Source: Nemertoderma westbladi
Taxonomy: Eukaryota > Xenacoelomorpha > Nemertodermatida > Nemertodermatidae
Direction of reading: 5' to 3'
Assembly (NCBI GenBank): GCA_032718475.1
Contig: JAUCBJ010005584.1
Location: forward strand, 1 to 64,000
Length of the DNA: 64,000 nt
Below, in pieces: positions 1 through 9,602 of the stretch. A program made the translations under genes and the position numbers. Position 1 is the stretch's first letter. Every line of letters starts with the position of its first letter. The notes below the pieces were generated by a model. That model had not been told where the DNA came from. It searched no databases and saw only the letters and a list, made by a program, of their open reading frames with translations.

Positions 1-422
1 TGTGGTGCTAATTGATAGGCCAATGAGAAGCGTACAGCGTAGCGAATAATGAGCCAGGCCAATCATAGGGCATAAATTACCTTATTGCTCAAATGTGAGG
101 CAGTGGAAAATTCTGTTAGGATTCCATGTTCCAGATTAGTGTAAGGGCTGGACTGCGTTGAACGATGAGCTGGGCCAATCATAGGGCACGACGCACTTCA
201 TTGCTCAATTGTGAAGCTGTGGAAATTTCTGTTTAGTTTCCATGTGCAATTTCTAGTATAAAAGGCCGGTTTGCCTTCGGTTATCACTGCTATAACTTCT
301 TATGTCACATATCTCACGTTGTTATTACCCCTTATTTGTAAAATTAGTTAATTTCGGTTTCTTGTTGAAACTTGTTTGATAAATCCTTTGTAAAACTGTA
401 AATATACTGCAATTTCCTGACA
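1..422 (+). mobile_element. LTR-like promoter block
   Basis: The block carries three CCAAT-type motifs (about 20-24, 58-62 and 174-178, two of them in the longer shared context GCCAATCATAGGGCA), a TATA box at 257-264 and an AT-rich downstream part ending in CA at 421-422. About ten bases later comes TGGTCCGACTTCGGGAC (433-449), which could be a primer-binding site. This order fits U3-R-U5 of an LTR read on the plus strand. The left end may lie outside the window and no partner LTR is visible, so the family is unknown. A lone host promoter is the main alternative. Confidence 0.45.
257..264 (+). promoter_or_regulatory. TATA box of the LTR-like block
   Basis: TATAAAAG stands about 80 bp downstream of the nearest CCAAT motif. 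Transcription would be expected to start near 285-295 if the block is an LTR or promoter. Confidence 0.5.
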
Positions 423-2270
423 TGTTTTCTTTTGGTCCGACTTCGGGACAGCCGAACACCAGGGAGATGGCAGCCTAGACCGTTAGGCCGTAAGCAACGC
501 AGGGAAGGGATGTCCACAACACGCTAGCGCCCACATTGGATCGACCGCGCACCCCCTTTGCCCCTTCGAAATACTCCACTTGCTATGCAGCGCCCGCTTT
601 GTGAGAAGGTAAGACTTTGTTCGACGCCCTTGCCCGCCGTAAGACCTATAGATCAGGGTAAGCGTGACACCGCACTGGACGCCGCAAATTTAGGATCAAA
701 TAATTATATCCAGACAACCCCCAATCTCTTGTCAGTCCTACGAACCCCTGGGTTAACCTGTACTTCCTACAGGTGCGAACTATTGCCATTCGTCAGTACG
801 CGAGTACATATTAGGTACGGACAGCATATGTTCCATAATTTAGTGATTCGTAGCACTGACTGTTTGGTACCGGTTCGCTTTGTAGAACGTACATTAGTAC
901 CCCCCCCCCCCCCCCCCCTTGTCTGGAGTTAGCTATTTGATCAGGCAAGGAGTATTTCTGCTACCGGCACACTGCTTGGCCTAGGGAGGTTTATTAATAT
1001 CCTACCGCGCCTTGCCACGTACTGATAGGTATTGCTGCTAACTACCGCAGCAACAAAGTTCTAGAATTAAATTAGTATACCAGATCAGCTAACGTACGGT
1101 AGCGATTAACCCCTATTCTTATCTTACAACCAGAATCTGGTATTAGTGCCGATCACGGGTGTAGTTACTAACACTGTGGTTGCCCATTGGGTTGTGGATA
1201 GGAAGGAGAGAGCTTTGACGTCATTCGTGAGTATAAAGTTCTACAAACGCGACTAGTTTATTTTAGTAGCTAGCGCACGGTATCATTTAGTCAGAAAATC
1301 ACTAAAACCTAGTAAAAGGAATTACACGAAATTGTTTTATTTGTAACACACCCACACACACGCCCTAAAACATATTGCCCTTAAAGTTCTACTAGCTATA
1401 GCGTACTATACATTACGTTAGGTAGAAATTATCTGTATTTGTAAAATTAGGATCTGATTTAGTTGCGGCACAATAAGGAGTATTTCACTTTCGTTATTAA
1501 ACTGTTGTTTGTCTGGACAACGGTATTGTTACATTTAGGCTTGACCCTTTAGACTGATTTCGTACAGGGGGATCAGTTATTGTTACATTTAGGTACGACC
1601 CCTTTTCGACTGATTTAGGACTGTCAGTGTTGTTACGCTAGGTCTGTTAACCCACTAGCTCGTATATAAACCATATAAATCACACCGCGGCAAGTTACTG
1701 TATTTAGGACTGTCAGTGATAGTTAGGATTCGCTGCGCGGGGATTGTTTTCCCGTGAGTTTGGTCTGTTACTGTAACTGTACATCTGCCTCACCGGTTAG
1801 AGGACAGGTATCCTTCTGTCTAGTACGTAGGCATTCGACCCGCTCACGTACATAGAATAGATACAAGGCTCTGTTCCTCGCCAGTAGTCGTTTGTGTACT
1901 ATATCTGTTTGTTTAGATATCCTGGACTGGGATTTGTTGTCAGATACTGTACAAGCCCGTATACATTACTAGAGTCTCATAGTAAGATACATCGTTACTA
2001 GGATCTGGTAAGCGGTATACTACTGGACCCTTACAATTATAGAATTAAACTGCCGAGGGTTGAGATGGTATATTTTCTAATTACATAGTTAATACATAAT
2101 GTAATTTATGTATTAACCATATTAAAGCCGGGGAGGTCAATGTCCCCCCCCCCGTAGTTTTTTGTTTTAAGCGTATCGTAAAGCGTCTAGTAGAGTATAT
2201 CGTCTTGAAATATATATACCATGATATGTCCTCTACAATTTGGTAAAGTGGTAACACCTAGTTACTGTCG
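423..2270. other. unassigned leader-like DNA
   Basis: No convincing gene is visible. A C19 homopolymer lies at 900-918. A short direct repeat (TATTGTTACATTTAGG followed by ACCC.TTT..ACTGATTT) occurs at 1523-1560 and again at 1579-1616. The texture, frequent TTAGG/TACTG motifs without coding bias, resembles the long leaders of the BEL/Pao elements elsewhere in the window, so this may be the leader of the element whose LTR is at 1-422. That is inference only. Confidence 0.3.
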
Positions 2271-2850
2271 GTCCGTGAGTTCTGGCTGTCTGGCTATTGT
2301 CTGTTCTTTTGGATGATGTGAGTGGATAATGGTTTCTTTACCAACGTATGACGCTCTGGTCTGCCAGTATGTAGGTCTGTTCAACTTCAGTCTGTCAGTC
2401 TGTCCGACTGTCTATCTGCTTGTCTGTCAATTAGAATTACAGTAATACTTGTAAAGTTCTATATAATTTTGGAAACAAACACATTATAATTTCAATAATT
2501 AGATATTATTGATTTACTCATATGAATTTTATGTTTGTTGATGAGTGTAGCATTTACCTTATATAATGAACAGACAGACAGACCGACAAACAGACAGACA
2601 GAAATACTGACAAAGAGACAGAAATATAATAAATTACAGACACCACAGATGTCATAAAATGTCTGTTTGAAAAAATTGCGTGTTCTTATACTGTAATTTA
2701 GTAGATAAATGTACAAATAATGTTACAAGTCATGTCTGATCGATAGTGAAAGTACCTCATATGGGAAAATTATCACAAAATTTCAGCCCATCAAATCTTC
2801 ACAGCACCAACGCAAACGCCAAATAACACACAGACAGACAGATATGAATT
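2271..2850. repeat. GTCT / CAGA degenerate array, inverted halves
   Basis: GTCT/CTGT-type tetranucleotides run on the plus strand at about 2280-2430, and the complementary CAGA/ACAG type at about 2567-2622 and 2830-2842, separated by an AT-rich spacer. The inverted layout matches the larger foldback-like element at 35.6-37.2 kb and the tandem array at 21.4-22.1 kb. Confidence 0.55.
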
Positions 2851-2933
2851 AATTTGATGTCCACCACTTCTATTCCCACCAGCCGGATACCACAGCACAA
2901 GGTTGTGTACAGGTTGATCCTGCCGGTGGAAAC

Positions 2934-3447
2934 TGTACGCGCTTTTGAAGACCTTTAGCAGTTTAACCTGCCAAAATTTATATGTCTTTTGGTTTACAAA
3001 TAGACTTTAGAAGTTGACAAATATTTAATACCAATAAACACAACATTAGCAGAAGCCAGCCTAGTGCGCGTCCATTCACCCGCTGGATATACCCGGGAGA
3101 CTGGATTCTGAGGGCTTAGATTATTATTGCAGTGTAAGCTTACTGTATTATTCGATTGATCGTTAATAAATAATTTCTGACTAATATTATTCACTTTCGC
3201 AATCTGAATCATCAAGGTTAAGCTGTGTAAGGGTATTTGGTGCATTGCGGGTTTTTTGCCTTACCATGTCCTCCAAAGCACGTATATAGAAGAATGACTT
3301 TTATGTCCATTAAAACACCTATAACGGTACCTTGCGGGCGAGGGGGACATATATATAGTTAGAGAGCCTTTTAGAGTATTCCAGCGCCTGGGGGAAAACT
3401 GGATTGCGAAGCAAAAGGGCCAGTTATATCCCACAGAAGCTTTTACA
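2934..3447 (-). repeat. 3' LTR of element A (internally deleted)
   Basis: This 514-bp LTR aligns to the 5' LTR without gaps except that bases equivalent to 15484-16238 are absent at 3198/3199. 514 plus 755 equals the 1269-bp 5' LTR. Three G/A differences are seen. It is flanked outside by the GAAAC duplication and begins and ends with TG...CA. Confidence 0.92.
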
Positions 3448-3461
3448 CCGCTCCCAGAAAA
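3448..3461 (-). other. candidate polypurine tract
   Basis: On the minus strand TTTTCTGGGAGCGG abuts the start of the 3' LTR. The GGGAGCGG end is purine-rich and placed where plus-strand DNA priming occurs in LTR retroelements. Confidence 0.5.
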
Positions 3462-3525
3462 TGGGATTTGAGTCTATAAAATATACAAAATCACAGTTTC
3501 TAATATACATAAATACTCTAAACAG

Positions 3526-4281
3526 TTAGTCTTTCTTGCGCGGACGGCGTTTACGCAGTTTTTTAAAGCTAGCCAGAGTCCTTTTCTCTTTGGGGCGAGC
3601 CACTTTACAAGGAGGGCTATAACTCCTGGGTGAAGGGTGCAATATGATTGCATCAGAGGGTGTAGGATTATGGTCGGTGTATCCGCCAGTCGAAGTTCTG
3701 GGTTGATTGACATCAACGTCGGGGGAGAGGGGTCTAACGGCTTTGAGAGCTCGTTTTAAGACAGCCGCTCTTACGGGTCCTTTACGAGTGGTCTGAACGA
3801 GGGCCGTGGGTGGACCATAGGCAGTTAGAATCCTCCGGGGTTTAATGGTTCTTTCCAACTCGCGTTCGCGGGCTCGGTATTCGTAAGGCCGCCGATATAC
3901 TTCCTGTAACTCTGGGTGTGAATTAACAAATAAGTCTCCATAGTCCGAATCCTGACGGATGTAATTGATTAAGTTATAGGAATGAAGGTCGCTAGGATTA
4001 ACACTCCTGAGAAATTTACGTACGAACTTGGTTGAAATACATTCTCCGACGCGCTTCAGTAGTTCGTAACTCGATATGCGTGATTTCTGTTCGACAGAAG
4101 CGAATAGATAAGGATGGAACGCATAAATTCCTTCGTAAGCGCGTCCAGGATAATAGCGATGGCGCGAATCACAATGTAAATCAGCGTTCGCTTCCCAAGC
4201 TCTGATGTAACGTAGTGTGATCATTTCATCTACGCTTTCCAAATCGTGATTAAAAAGGGCAATCGAAACTGGCGCGTCCCT
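3526..4281 (-). CDS. accessory ORF 3 of element A, basic C-terminus, unknown function
   Basis: The reading frame is open from a TAA at 4282-4284 to the stop at 3526 (about 250 residues). There is no ATG near its start: the first in-frame Met is MITLRYIRAW, about twenty residues in. It begins inside the end of the upstream Cys/His-rich frame (overlap 4250-4281) in the +1 frame, which suggests expression by frameshift or a lost base. The N-terminal half looks folded and hydrophilic, the middle carries ERELERTIKPRR, and the C-terminus is strongly basic (KKLRKRRPRKKD), suggesting nucleic-acid binding or nuclear targeting. No membrane segment or signal peptide is visible. It lies 78 bp upstream of the 3' LTR, where env-like genes sit in some retroelements, but it does not look like an envelope protein. 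I do not recognise the family. Confidence 0.6.
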   Translation of the reverse strand, partial: RDAPVSIALFNHDLESVDEMITLRYIRAWEANADLHCDSRHRYYPGRAYEGIYAFHPYLFASVEQKSRISSYELLKRVGECISTKFVRKFLRSVNPSDLHSYNLINYIRQDSDYGDLFVNSHPELQEVYRRPYEYRARERELERTIKPRRILTAYGPPTALVQTTRKGPVRAAVLKRALKAVRPLSPDVDVNQPRTSTGGYTDHNPTPSDAIILHPSPRSYSPPCKVARPKEKRTLASFKKLRKRRPRKKD

Positions 4282-4576
4282 TTAGTTGACAATGGTGCCA
4301 TTGAGTCATAAATTGAGGGCAAACCGCAAAAATGTGCAAGTTATTGAGTCTGCAATACGCGCAATAAATTTCCATCGCCGGTTGTTCGTGGAAATAGGAA
4401 CAGCGGACGTTTGTGTCCATGGGCGTAACATGGTCTCTCGATGCGCATAACCGACAACGTTGCCGAGAAACATAGTTGGCATGGCGATAATCGTACGCAG
4501 TGAGACACTGTGGACCTTGATACCATTCTAGGATGTAATCGTTGTCGCTGTTCCGGGCGCGATAGGCTGAATCTCC
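4250..4576 (-). pseudogene. accessory ORF 2 of element A, Cys/His-rich zinc-binding candidate
   Basis: A 108-codon open segment follows the TGA of accessory ORF 1 in exactly the same frame (327 bases from stop to stop) and lacks its own early ATG. So it is either the continuation of ORF 1 broken by a point mutation (CGA to TGA is one step) or a readthrough product. It contains CRLC, then a Cys, then CAYC, a further Cys and finally HHC, a spacing compatible with one or two zinc sites. It ends PF-stop at a run of five T and overlaps ORF 3 by 32 bases in the +1 frame. No known retroelement domain is recognised. It is not a retroviral CCHC knuckle. Confidence 0.5.
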
Positions 4577-4975
4577 TCAGATTCTAGGCATATTGTTTCG
4601 TCTTCCCAGTCTGTTACGAATATAATTTTCGTGATCTATTCTCGGTTTATCGTTACGACTCCGCTGGGTATGATATTTAAATAGAACCATTTCCCTTTCG
4701 GTGTCTACATCGTCCGTATCATGTAAATCGATAGGATGGCCGGTAGTTAGGAAGTCCATATACGTACTATTACGATGCGTATAGCGAGCGGTGAATTTTC
4801 GATAGTCCAATTCACGCGTAAGTTGTTCTTGGGACATCGGCGGTTCGATATAACGACCATCGTCCTCCGTAACGGTTGGATCGGTTTCACCGCGTATCAA
4901 GCTATCCACAAATGCTTGCAAAGGTAGAGTATATCGCTCCCTGATACCAAGATCATCTTCTATCAACTCCGTCAT
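4577..4975 (-). CDS. accessory ORF 1 of element A, unknown function
   Basis: A 132-residue ORF starts with a true ATG (MTELIEDDLG) and ends NNMPRI-TGA. It is acidic in its first half and has a distinctive GRYIEPPMSQEQ motif near residues 62-73 followed by a charged RELDYRKF stretch. The same YIEPPM..EQ motif recurs in a relic at 18895-19116, so this is a repeated gene family carried by related elements. ORF 2 continues in frame beyond the stop. It lies downstream of pol and upstream of the 3' LTR in element orientation. No transmembrane segment is visible. Function unknown. Confidence 0.6.
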   Translation of the reverse strand: MTELIEDDLGIRERYTLPLQAFVDSLIRGETDPTVTEDDGRYIEPPMSQEQLTRELDYRKFTARYTHRNSTYMDFLTTGHPIDLHDTDDVDTEREMVLFKYHTQRSRNDKPRIDHENYIRNRLGRRNNMPRI

Positions 4976-6519
4976 ATCTGCTATCTGAGTTTATTAATAT
5001 CGAAATGAGTTTATGTTTAGGCGAGCGGACGTCGCTGCCTACCTCTCTTTGCCCCCGGACAGTGGGATTCTCAGCGCCGATGTACCGTCGTCGCGGTGTT
5101 TACGCCAACATGTAGCAACATCACGACAACGATAACCGGCACAAGTCACTCCACTGTCCGTCCCAAAGGCTTGAATCCACTTTAGGTTCTTTCTATAGGA
5201 GAGTTGGGCTACTTTCACAATTGCGACTAGCTACTGTAAACATACTTTAGCAGTAACATTCACCTATAAACGCACAAATTCCACACAACTGTCACCAATT
5301 GTACACATACAGGCCATTTGTCCGTTAGTCAGTGCCTTCCAGAATGTCACGTTATTACTGTGTATCTTTGGATACTAACAGTGTGCTATGTATTCTCTAT
5401 GCTATGCAATGTGACAAGTTTTCTATTGTTCTTTTAACTTGCTTCTAATTCTAGCGTGGGTGTTGCTATGGTGACATTATGGAATGCTAGCGGTAGAATT
5501 AGGGTAATTCTCATGCATACAGATCTGGAATGCTATTTAATAGTAATTCTTTAATTGTCAATATCCTCTTTATACATGATTTTATTAATTTTATCGGCTA
5601 TTGACTATATGTTGGAGATTCTCGCACTCTAATACACTCAATAGGATGAATCTCCGCTCCCATGATCTATTAATTAATGGAATTTTGAGAATGTTATAAA
5701 TTGCACAAAATGACAATTTATGAAATTCATTTAAAATATGAATTTAAATTTATTCCCGTGAATTTTATTATTTGATGTTAAATTTGACACAATTTTTATT
5801 CCAGAGCATGTCTGGGGACTTAGGATCCTTAATTCTATAAAATTGTCTTTTAAGAGTATCGGTAAGTGCTGCGATATCTTAATTGACTAGAAATTTTAAA
5901 GGATCTGAATTTTACAGATTTTAATAAATATTAAATTAATATTTAAGATGGGCACCGATTTATTCCAGAACTTGTCTGGGGACGTTAACCACTGATTCTA
6001 GAATTTGTCTTTCAAGTATATCGGTGGGTGCCGCGATATCTTAATCGACTAGAATTACAGATGGTCAAAAGGTTTAACAGATTTATTTGCGTTTTACGCT
6101 ACTGTTAGAGGGACATCACGCTACTATATGTATTATTTAATATAAGGTAGAAGAGCAATATCGCACAAAGCAATGTCAGTTTGAAGCGGCAAGTCGTTTC
6201 CAAGGTCTACCCAGAGCTTGGTTTAGCTGAGACACGAGGATCTGAACTTTGCATTCCTAATACTCTGCCTACCAATAATACTTGAATATAGTAGGAGCTT
6301 TATTGTACTTTAATAAGTACGGACATTTCATCTTACTGTAGTCACGTATTTATAATATGATACAGACAGTAAGGAAAGAGAAAAAGTAATTATTTCTCGC
6401 CATCACACTAAATATATTATAAGTAATTACGTACGTAATAAACACTAATATATTGCACTAATCTACTAAATAATCACTAAAATAACATTCTACTAAATCA
6501 AATTAATAATAATAAATTT
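4976..6519. other. element A non-coding segment upstream of the accessory ORFs
   Basis: No ORF is supported. A degenerate direct repeat of about 100 bp occurs at roughly 5790-5893 and 5955-6055; both copies contain TTTATTCCAGA..TTGTCTGGGGAC-like and GCGATATCTTAAT.GACTAGAA stretches. The segment could hold the promoter or splice signals for the accessory genes, but I see no certain TATA box or splice pair. Confidence 0.4.
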
Positions 6520-8385
6520 GTACCTCTCCAACTTGGTTTCGGGATCTCTGGTGGTGCAGAAGCTGCTATCCAGGCTCTATCAGATTTCATTTCAGTAGCC
6601 TCTGAAGAAGATGTTGTTGTTAAGCTTGATTTCTCAAATGCTTTCAATACCATCCGTAGGGATCATGTAGCAGAACGCATTGCCATTGAAGCACCAGAGC
6701 TACTCCCATTCTTCCGCCTTTGCTACGAAAACTCTTCATTCCTCCCATTCGGGGATTTCCTTCTGTTCTCAGAGGAAGGATTCCAACAAGGCGACCCTGT
6801 TGCTGTTTTTGGGTTCTGCCTGGGCCTTCACCAGCAACTTGAAGATCTGCAGGCCTCACTCAAAGCAGGATACATTGATGACGTATCAGCTGGTGGAAAG
6901 TGGGACCACATCCTTGCAGAACTTATCAAGTTCAGGTCTGCTTGTGAGCAAATAGGCCTTTGTCTTAATGTTAAGAAATGTGAGGTAACCATCTTCCATA
7001 ATGATAAGGCTAGGCATGACCAGATACTGGAAGCCTTCCAGACTGACTTCCCCAACATTAGGGAAACTTTGCCCAGAGACATCCTCCTCCTTGGAGCCCC
7101 AATAGGCAAGGCAGCTATCGAATCTTCATTGAACGATAAGCTTGCAAACCTCACTCTGTTCCAGTCCAGACTTAAGCTGCTTTGCAACCATGATGCGTTC
7201 TTCTTGCTAAAGAACTGTTTGGCAGTCCCTAAGCTGGTCTACTTGCTCCGCACAACACCAACTTTTGCATTCCCTGATGTTCTACGCCGTATTGACAACT
7301 GCATTAAAGACACCTTGATAGATGTTACCAATTCGGAGCTTACCCCGTCCATATTCAAGCAGGCTTGCCTTCCAGCTCGATATGGAGGACTTGGGATACC
7401 ACCAATCTCAGTCATTGCTCCATGTGCATTCCTGTCTTCCACATTAAAGAACTGCACACTACGCACAGCTATCTTTGACATCGGTGATGCTCCTCCAGTC
7501 CCAGAGCGAGCACAGGCATTAAAACTCTGGCGCGATTATTCATTGACTAATGAAATTCCCACAAACCCCTCAAGACAACGTAACTGGCTAGAGCCTATTT
7601 ACCAAACCCAATTTGAGGAGCTCATTCACAGTTCTGATAATTTAGCTGTTGCCCGTCTGAAAGGCTGCCGAGCACCAGGATCAGGGGACTGGCTTAATGC
7701 TCTGCCGTCATCAACTCTTGGGCTTCGTCTCTCAGACAAGCAGTTTGGAATTGCAGTTTCTCTCCGTCTAGGTGCACCTGTATGCTCCCAGCACATATGC
7801 GTGTGCGGCACCTTAGTTGATGAGACTGCAAACCATGCTCTTGTCTGCAAACACACCAAGAGCCGATATGGTCGCCACCGCCTTTGCAACAACGCAATCT
7901 ACCATGGGCTAATCGCTGCAGAGATGCCTTCAACCCTGGAGCCAATAGGATTATGTAGCTCATCCTGCAAACGCCCAGATGGTTCTACATTGCTGCCTTG
8001 GAATAGAGGGAAGCCGCTAGTGTGGGACTTCACATGTACACACAGATTGGCTGCCTCTTATTCATCTTCTGCTGGACTAGATGGAGCTTCAGTTGCAGAC
8101 CTGGCAGAGGCTAGAAAGCTCGATAAGTACAAGGAGCTTTCTAATAGTTATATTGTGCAACCAGTTGCATTTGAAACCCTGGGTGGTATTGGCCCATGCT
8201 CCTTGGCATTTCTCCGAGAGGTTGGTAGACGCATTGAGAGTAGCACAGGAAACAGACGTGCCACTGAATTTCTCCGTCAACGAATTGGGATCTGTGTTCA
8301 GATCGGCAATGCCTCCTGCGTGACAGAATCTTTCGGTTTGGGTGAAATGGAGGGGTACAGGGAGAGACAGGGGAGACACCTCTAG
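6520..8385 (+). pseudogene. LINE reverse transcriptase and C-terminal endonuclease, 5' truncated
   Basis: The frame is open for about 621 codons without a start codon, so the protein lacks its N-terminus and early RT motifs. Visible RT landmarks in order: QLGFGISGGAEAA, motif A KLDFSNAFNTI, motif B EEGFQQGDPVA, motif C GYIDD (a YIDD variant of the usual [FY]ADD) and NVKKCEV. After the thumb region comes a CCHC-like cluster (HICVCGTLVDETANHALVC), then KRPDG, PWNRGKPLVWDFTCT and AEARKLDKY. The C-terminal RPDG...WD-T pattern after a zinc cluster is the layout of the restriction-like endonuclease of R2/R4/Hero-type LINEs, known family knowledge. Assignment to a clade is inference. The long frame without stops suggests a young insertion. 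It is normally one polypeptide that nicks target DNA and primes cDNA synthesis. Confidence 0.8.
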
Positions 8386-8723
8386 ACCAGACTGCTGATT
8401 TACCCTAAACGCCGTTGCTCTACTTGTTTTTCTTCAGTTTCTCCTAAATTGTAGTAGTCCTATTCTGTTGTTGTTTTCTTTTTAATGATATGATAGTGAA
8501 CATACTGTATGCCTTAGTCTGTCAAAATATGTTGTTTTATCAGTTTTTCAGTTCTATAGTTTGTCAAAATTTATTGTTGCTTTATTGGTTCTATAGTTTC
8601 TCCTAAATTGTTGTAGTCCTATTCTGCTTTATTTTCTTTTTAATGATACAATAGTGTTTTACTGTGATAATTATTTTACTATATTTATGCTGTCCTAATA
8701 CTAATATAATTGTTATTATATAT

Positions 8724-8738
8724 AATAAAATATATATA

Positions 8739-8769
<31 letters not shown>
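8724..8769 (+). terminator. LINE poly(A) signal and tail
   Basis: AATAAA at 8724-8729 is followed by a short TA run and an A-tract at 8742-8769. The 3' UTR upstream contains an imperfect repeat of TCTCCTAAATTG.TGTAGTCCTATTCTG (about 8440 and 8598). Confidence 0.8.
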
Positions 8770-8771
<2 letters not shown>

Positions 8772-8858
8772 ATATTAAAATTACATAATAATACATACAT
8801 AAATATAAAATAAAAACAAATATAAAATGATATAGTCACACGCCCACTCCATATGTTA

Positions 8859-9602
8859 TTACGTTATGGAGTCCCTAGATATTTGTCGGATTAGGGAAGT
8901 GGTCGTAGGAAGAGTATCTTGCCTTCCATAGTTTCCGGACAGTTTTCGGTCTCTTTCCAGTAAACATAAACGACTAGCTGGGCGATTTAGTTGTTGTGTT
9001 ACTTTCTCCGCTCCCTTGGCCTGTCTAATCTTCACCGGGGTAAGATGAGGAGGCCATTCTCCTTCTTCTTTACTTAAGAAGTCGGATCCACCTAACCAGC
9101 CTGGATTATCTATCAGTTCTTGAGGAGTTGCTCCTCTGGAAGCGATGTCGGCTGGATTAATCGTCCCAAGGCAATGTCTCCATTGATCTACATTGGAGTT
9201 AATATCGTCATTATCTGAGGAGTATGGTGTTCCCTCAGTTGGATCGTCCACATCACTGCTCTCCACTTCCCATTCCTTTACTTGGTATACCTGTTGTTGA
9301 GGTAATCTCTCTTTGAGAGTTCTACGGGAAGGGCCAGTGAAGTACCAACCTACTCTAGTTCTTACCGCATAGGTTTGTAGTGGCTGCGGTTGAGCAGGCC
9401 GTTTCTCCAATGTCTCGAGCGCCTCATGCGCGTTTTGGCCGATGAGTATTTGCACTCCAGGATAATCTGTCTGGAATCGAGGTATCTTAAGATGTTGGAT
9501 GCTCTCATCCTCGTCCCAATTATAAAGGTCTGCTTGGGTAGTAGCGAAGTTCTTTATAGCCACCATTTTTACCGACCTTATACCTTGTGCTCCTAATTTA
9601 TC
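8859..9602 (-). pseudogene. BEL/Pao pol remnant of element A (RT and integrase deleted)
   Basis: It continues in the gag/protease frame after a single TAG at 9603-9605 and covers the rest of the protease (HLKIPRF, VQILIGQNAHEAL). It then jumps at about 9190 to the end of the RNase H region (QWRHCLGTINPADIASRG, GWLGGSDFLSKEEGEWPP) and jumps again near 9000 to the pol C-terminus (RPASRLCLLE). In intact BEL/Pao elements the RT lies before the first joint and the integrase before the second, so both enzymes are absent. The stop at 9603 can be explained by one C-to-T change (CAG to TAG). Confidence 0.85.

Larger units (their letters stand above)
6520..8769 (+). mobile_element. 5'-truncated LINE with restriction-like endonuclease signature
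   Basis: This non-LTR retrotransposon copy is inserted into element A in the opposite orientation. It begins inside the RT domain, runs through the C-terminal part and 3' UTR, and ends in AATAAA plus a 28-base poly(A) tail. A poor target duplication may be present (AAATTAATAATAATA at about 6500 against AAATTACATAATAATA after the tail, one extra base), but the flanks are AT-rich and this is tentative. A related degenerate fragment lies at 47640-48330. Confidence 0.85.

Noticed and set aside
558-932. 124-codon plus-strand ORF with a Pro run
   Set aside because: It starts at a non-ATG codon, its Pro run is only the C19 homopolymer, and it has no recognisable motif. Probably chance.
2911-2928. 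Match to the start of 18S rRNA (AGGTTGATCCTGCC)
   Set aside because: Only 14 bases match and the following sequence departs at once, so there is no rRNA gene here.
3474-3716. 80-codon minus-strand ORF overlapping accessory ORF 3
   Set aside because: It lies in another frame of accessory ORF 3, with no motif of its own.
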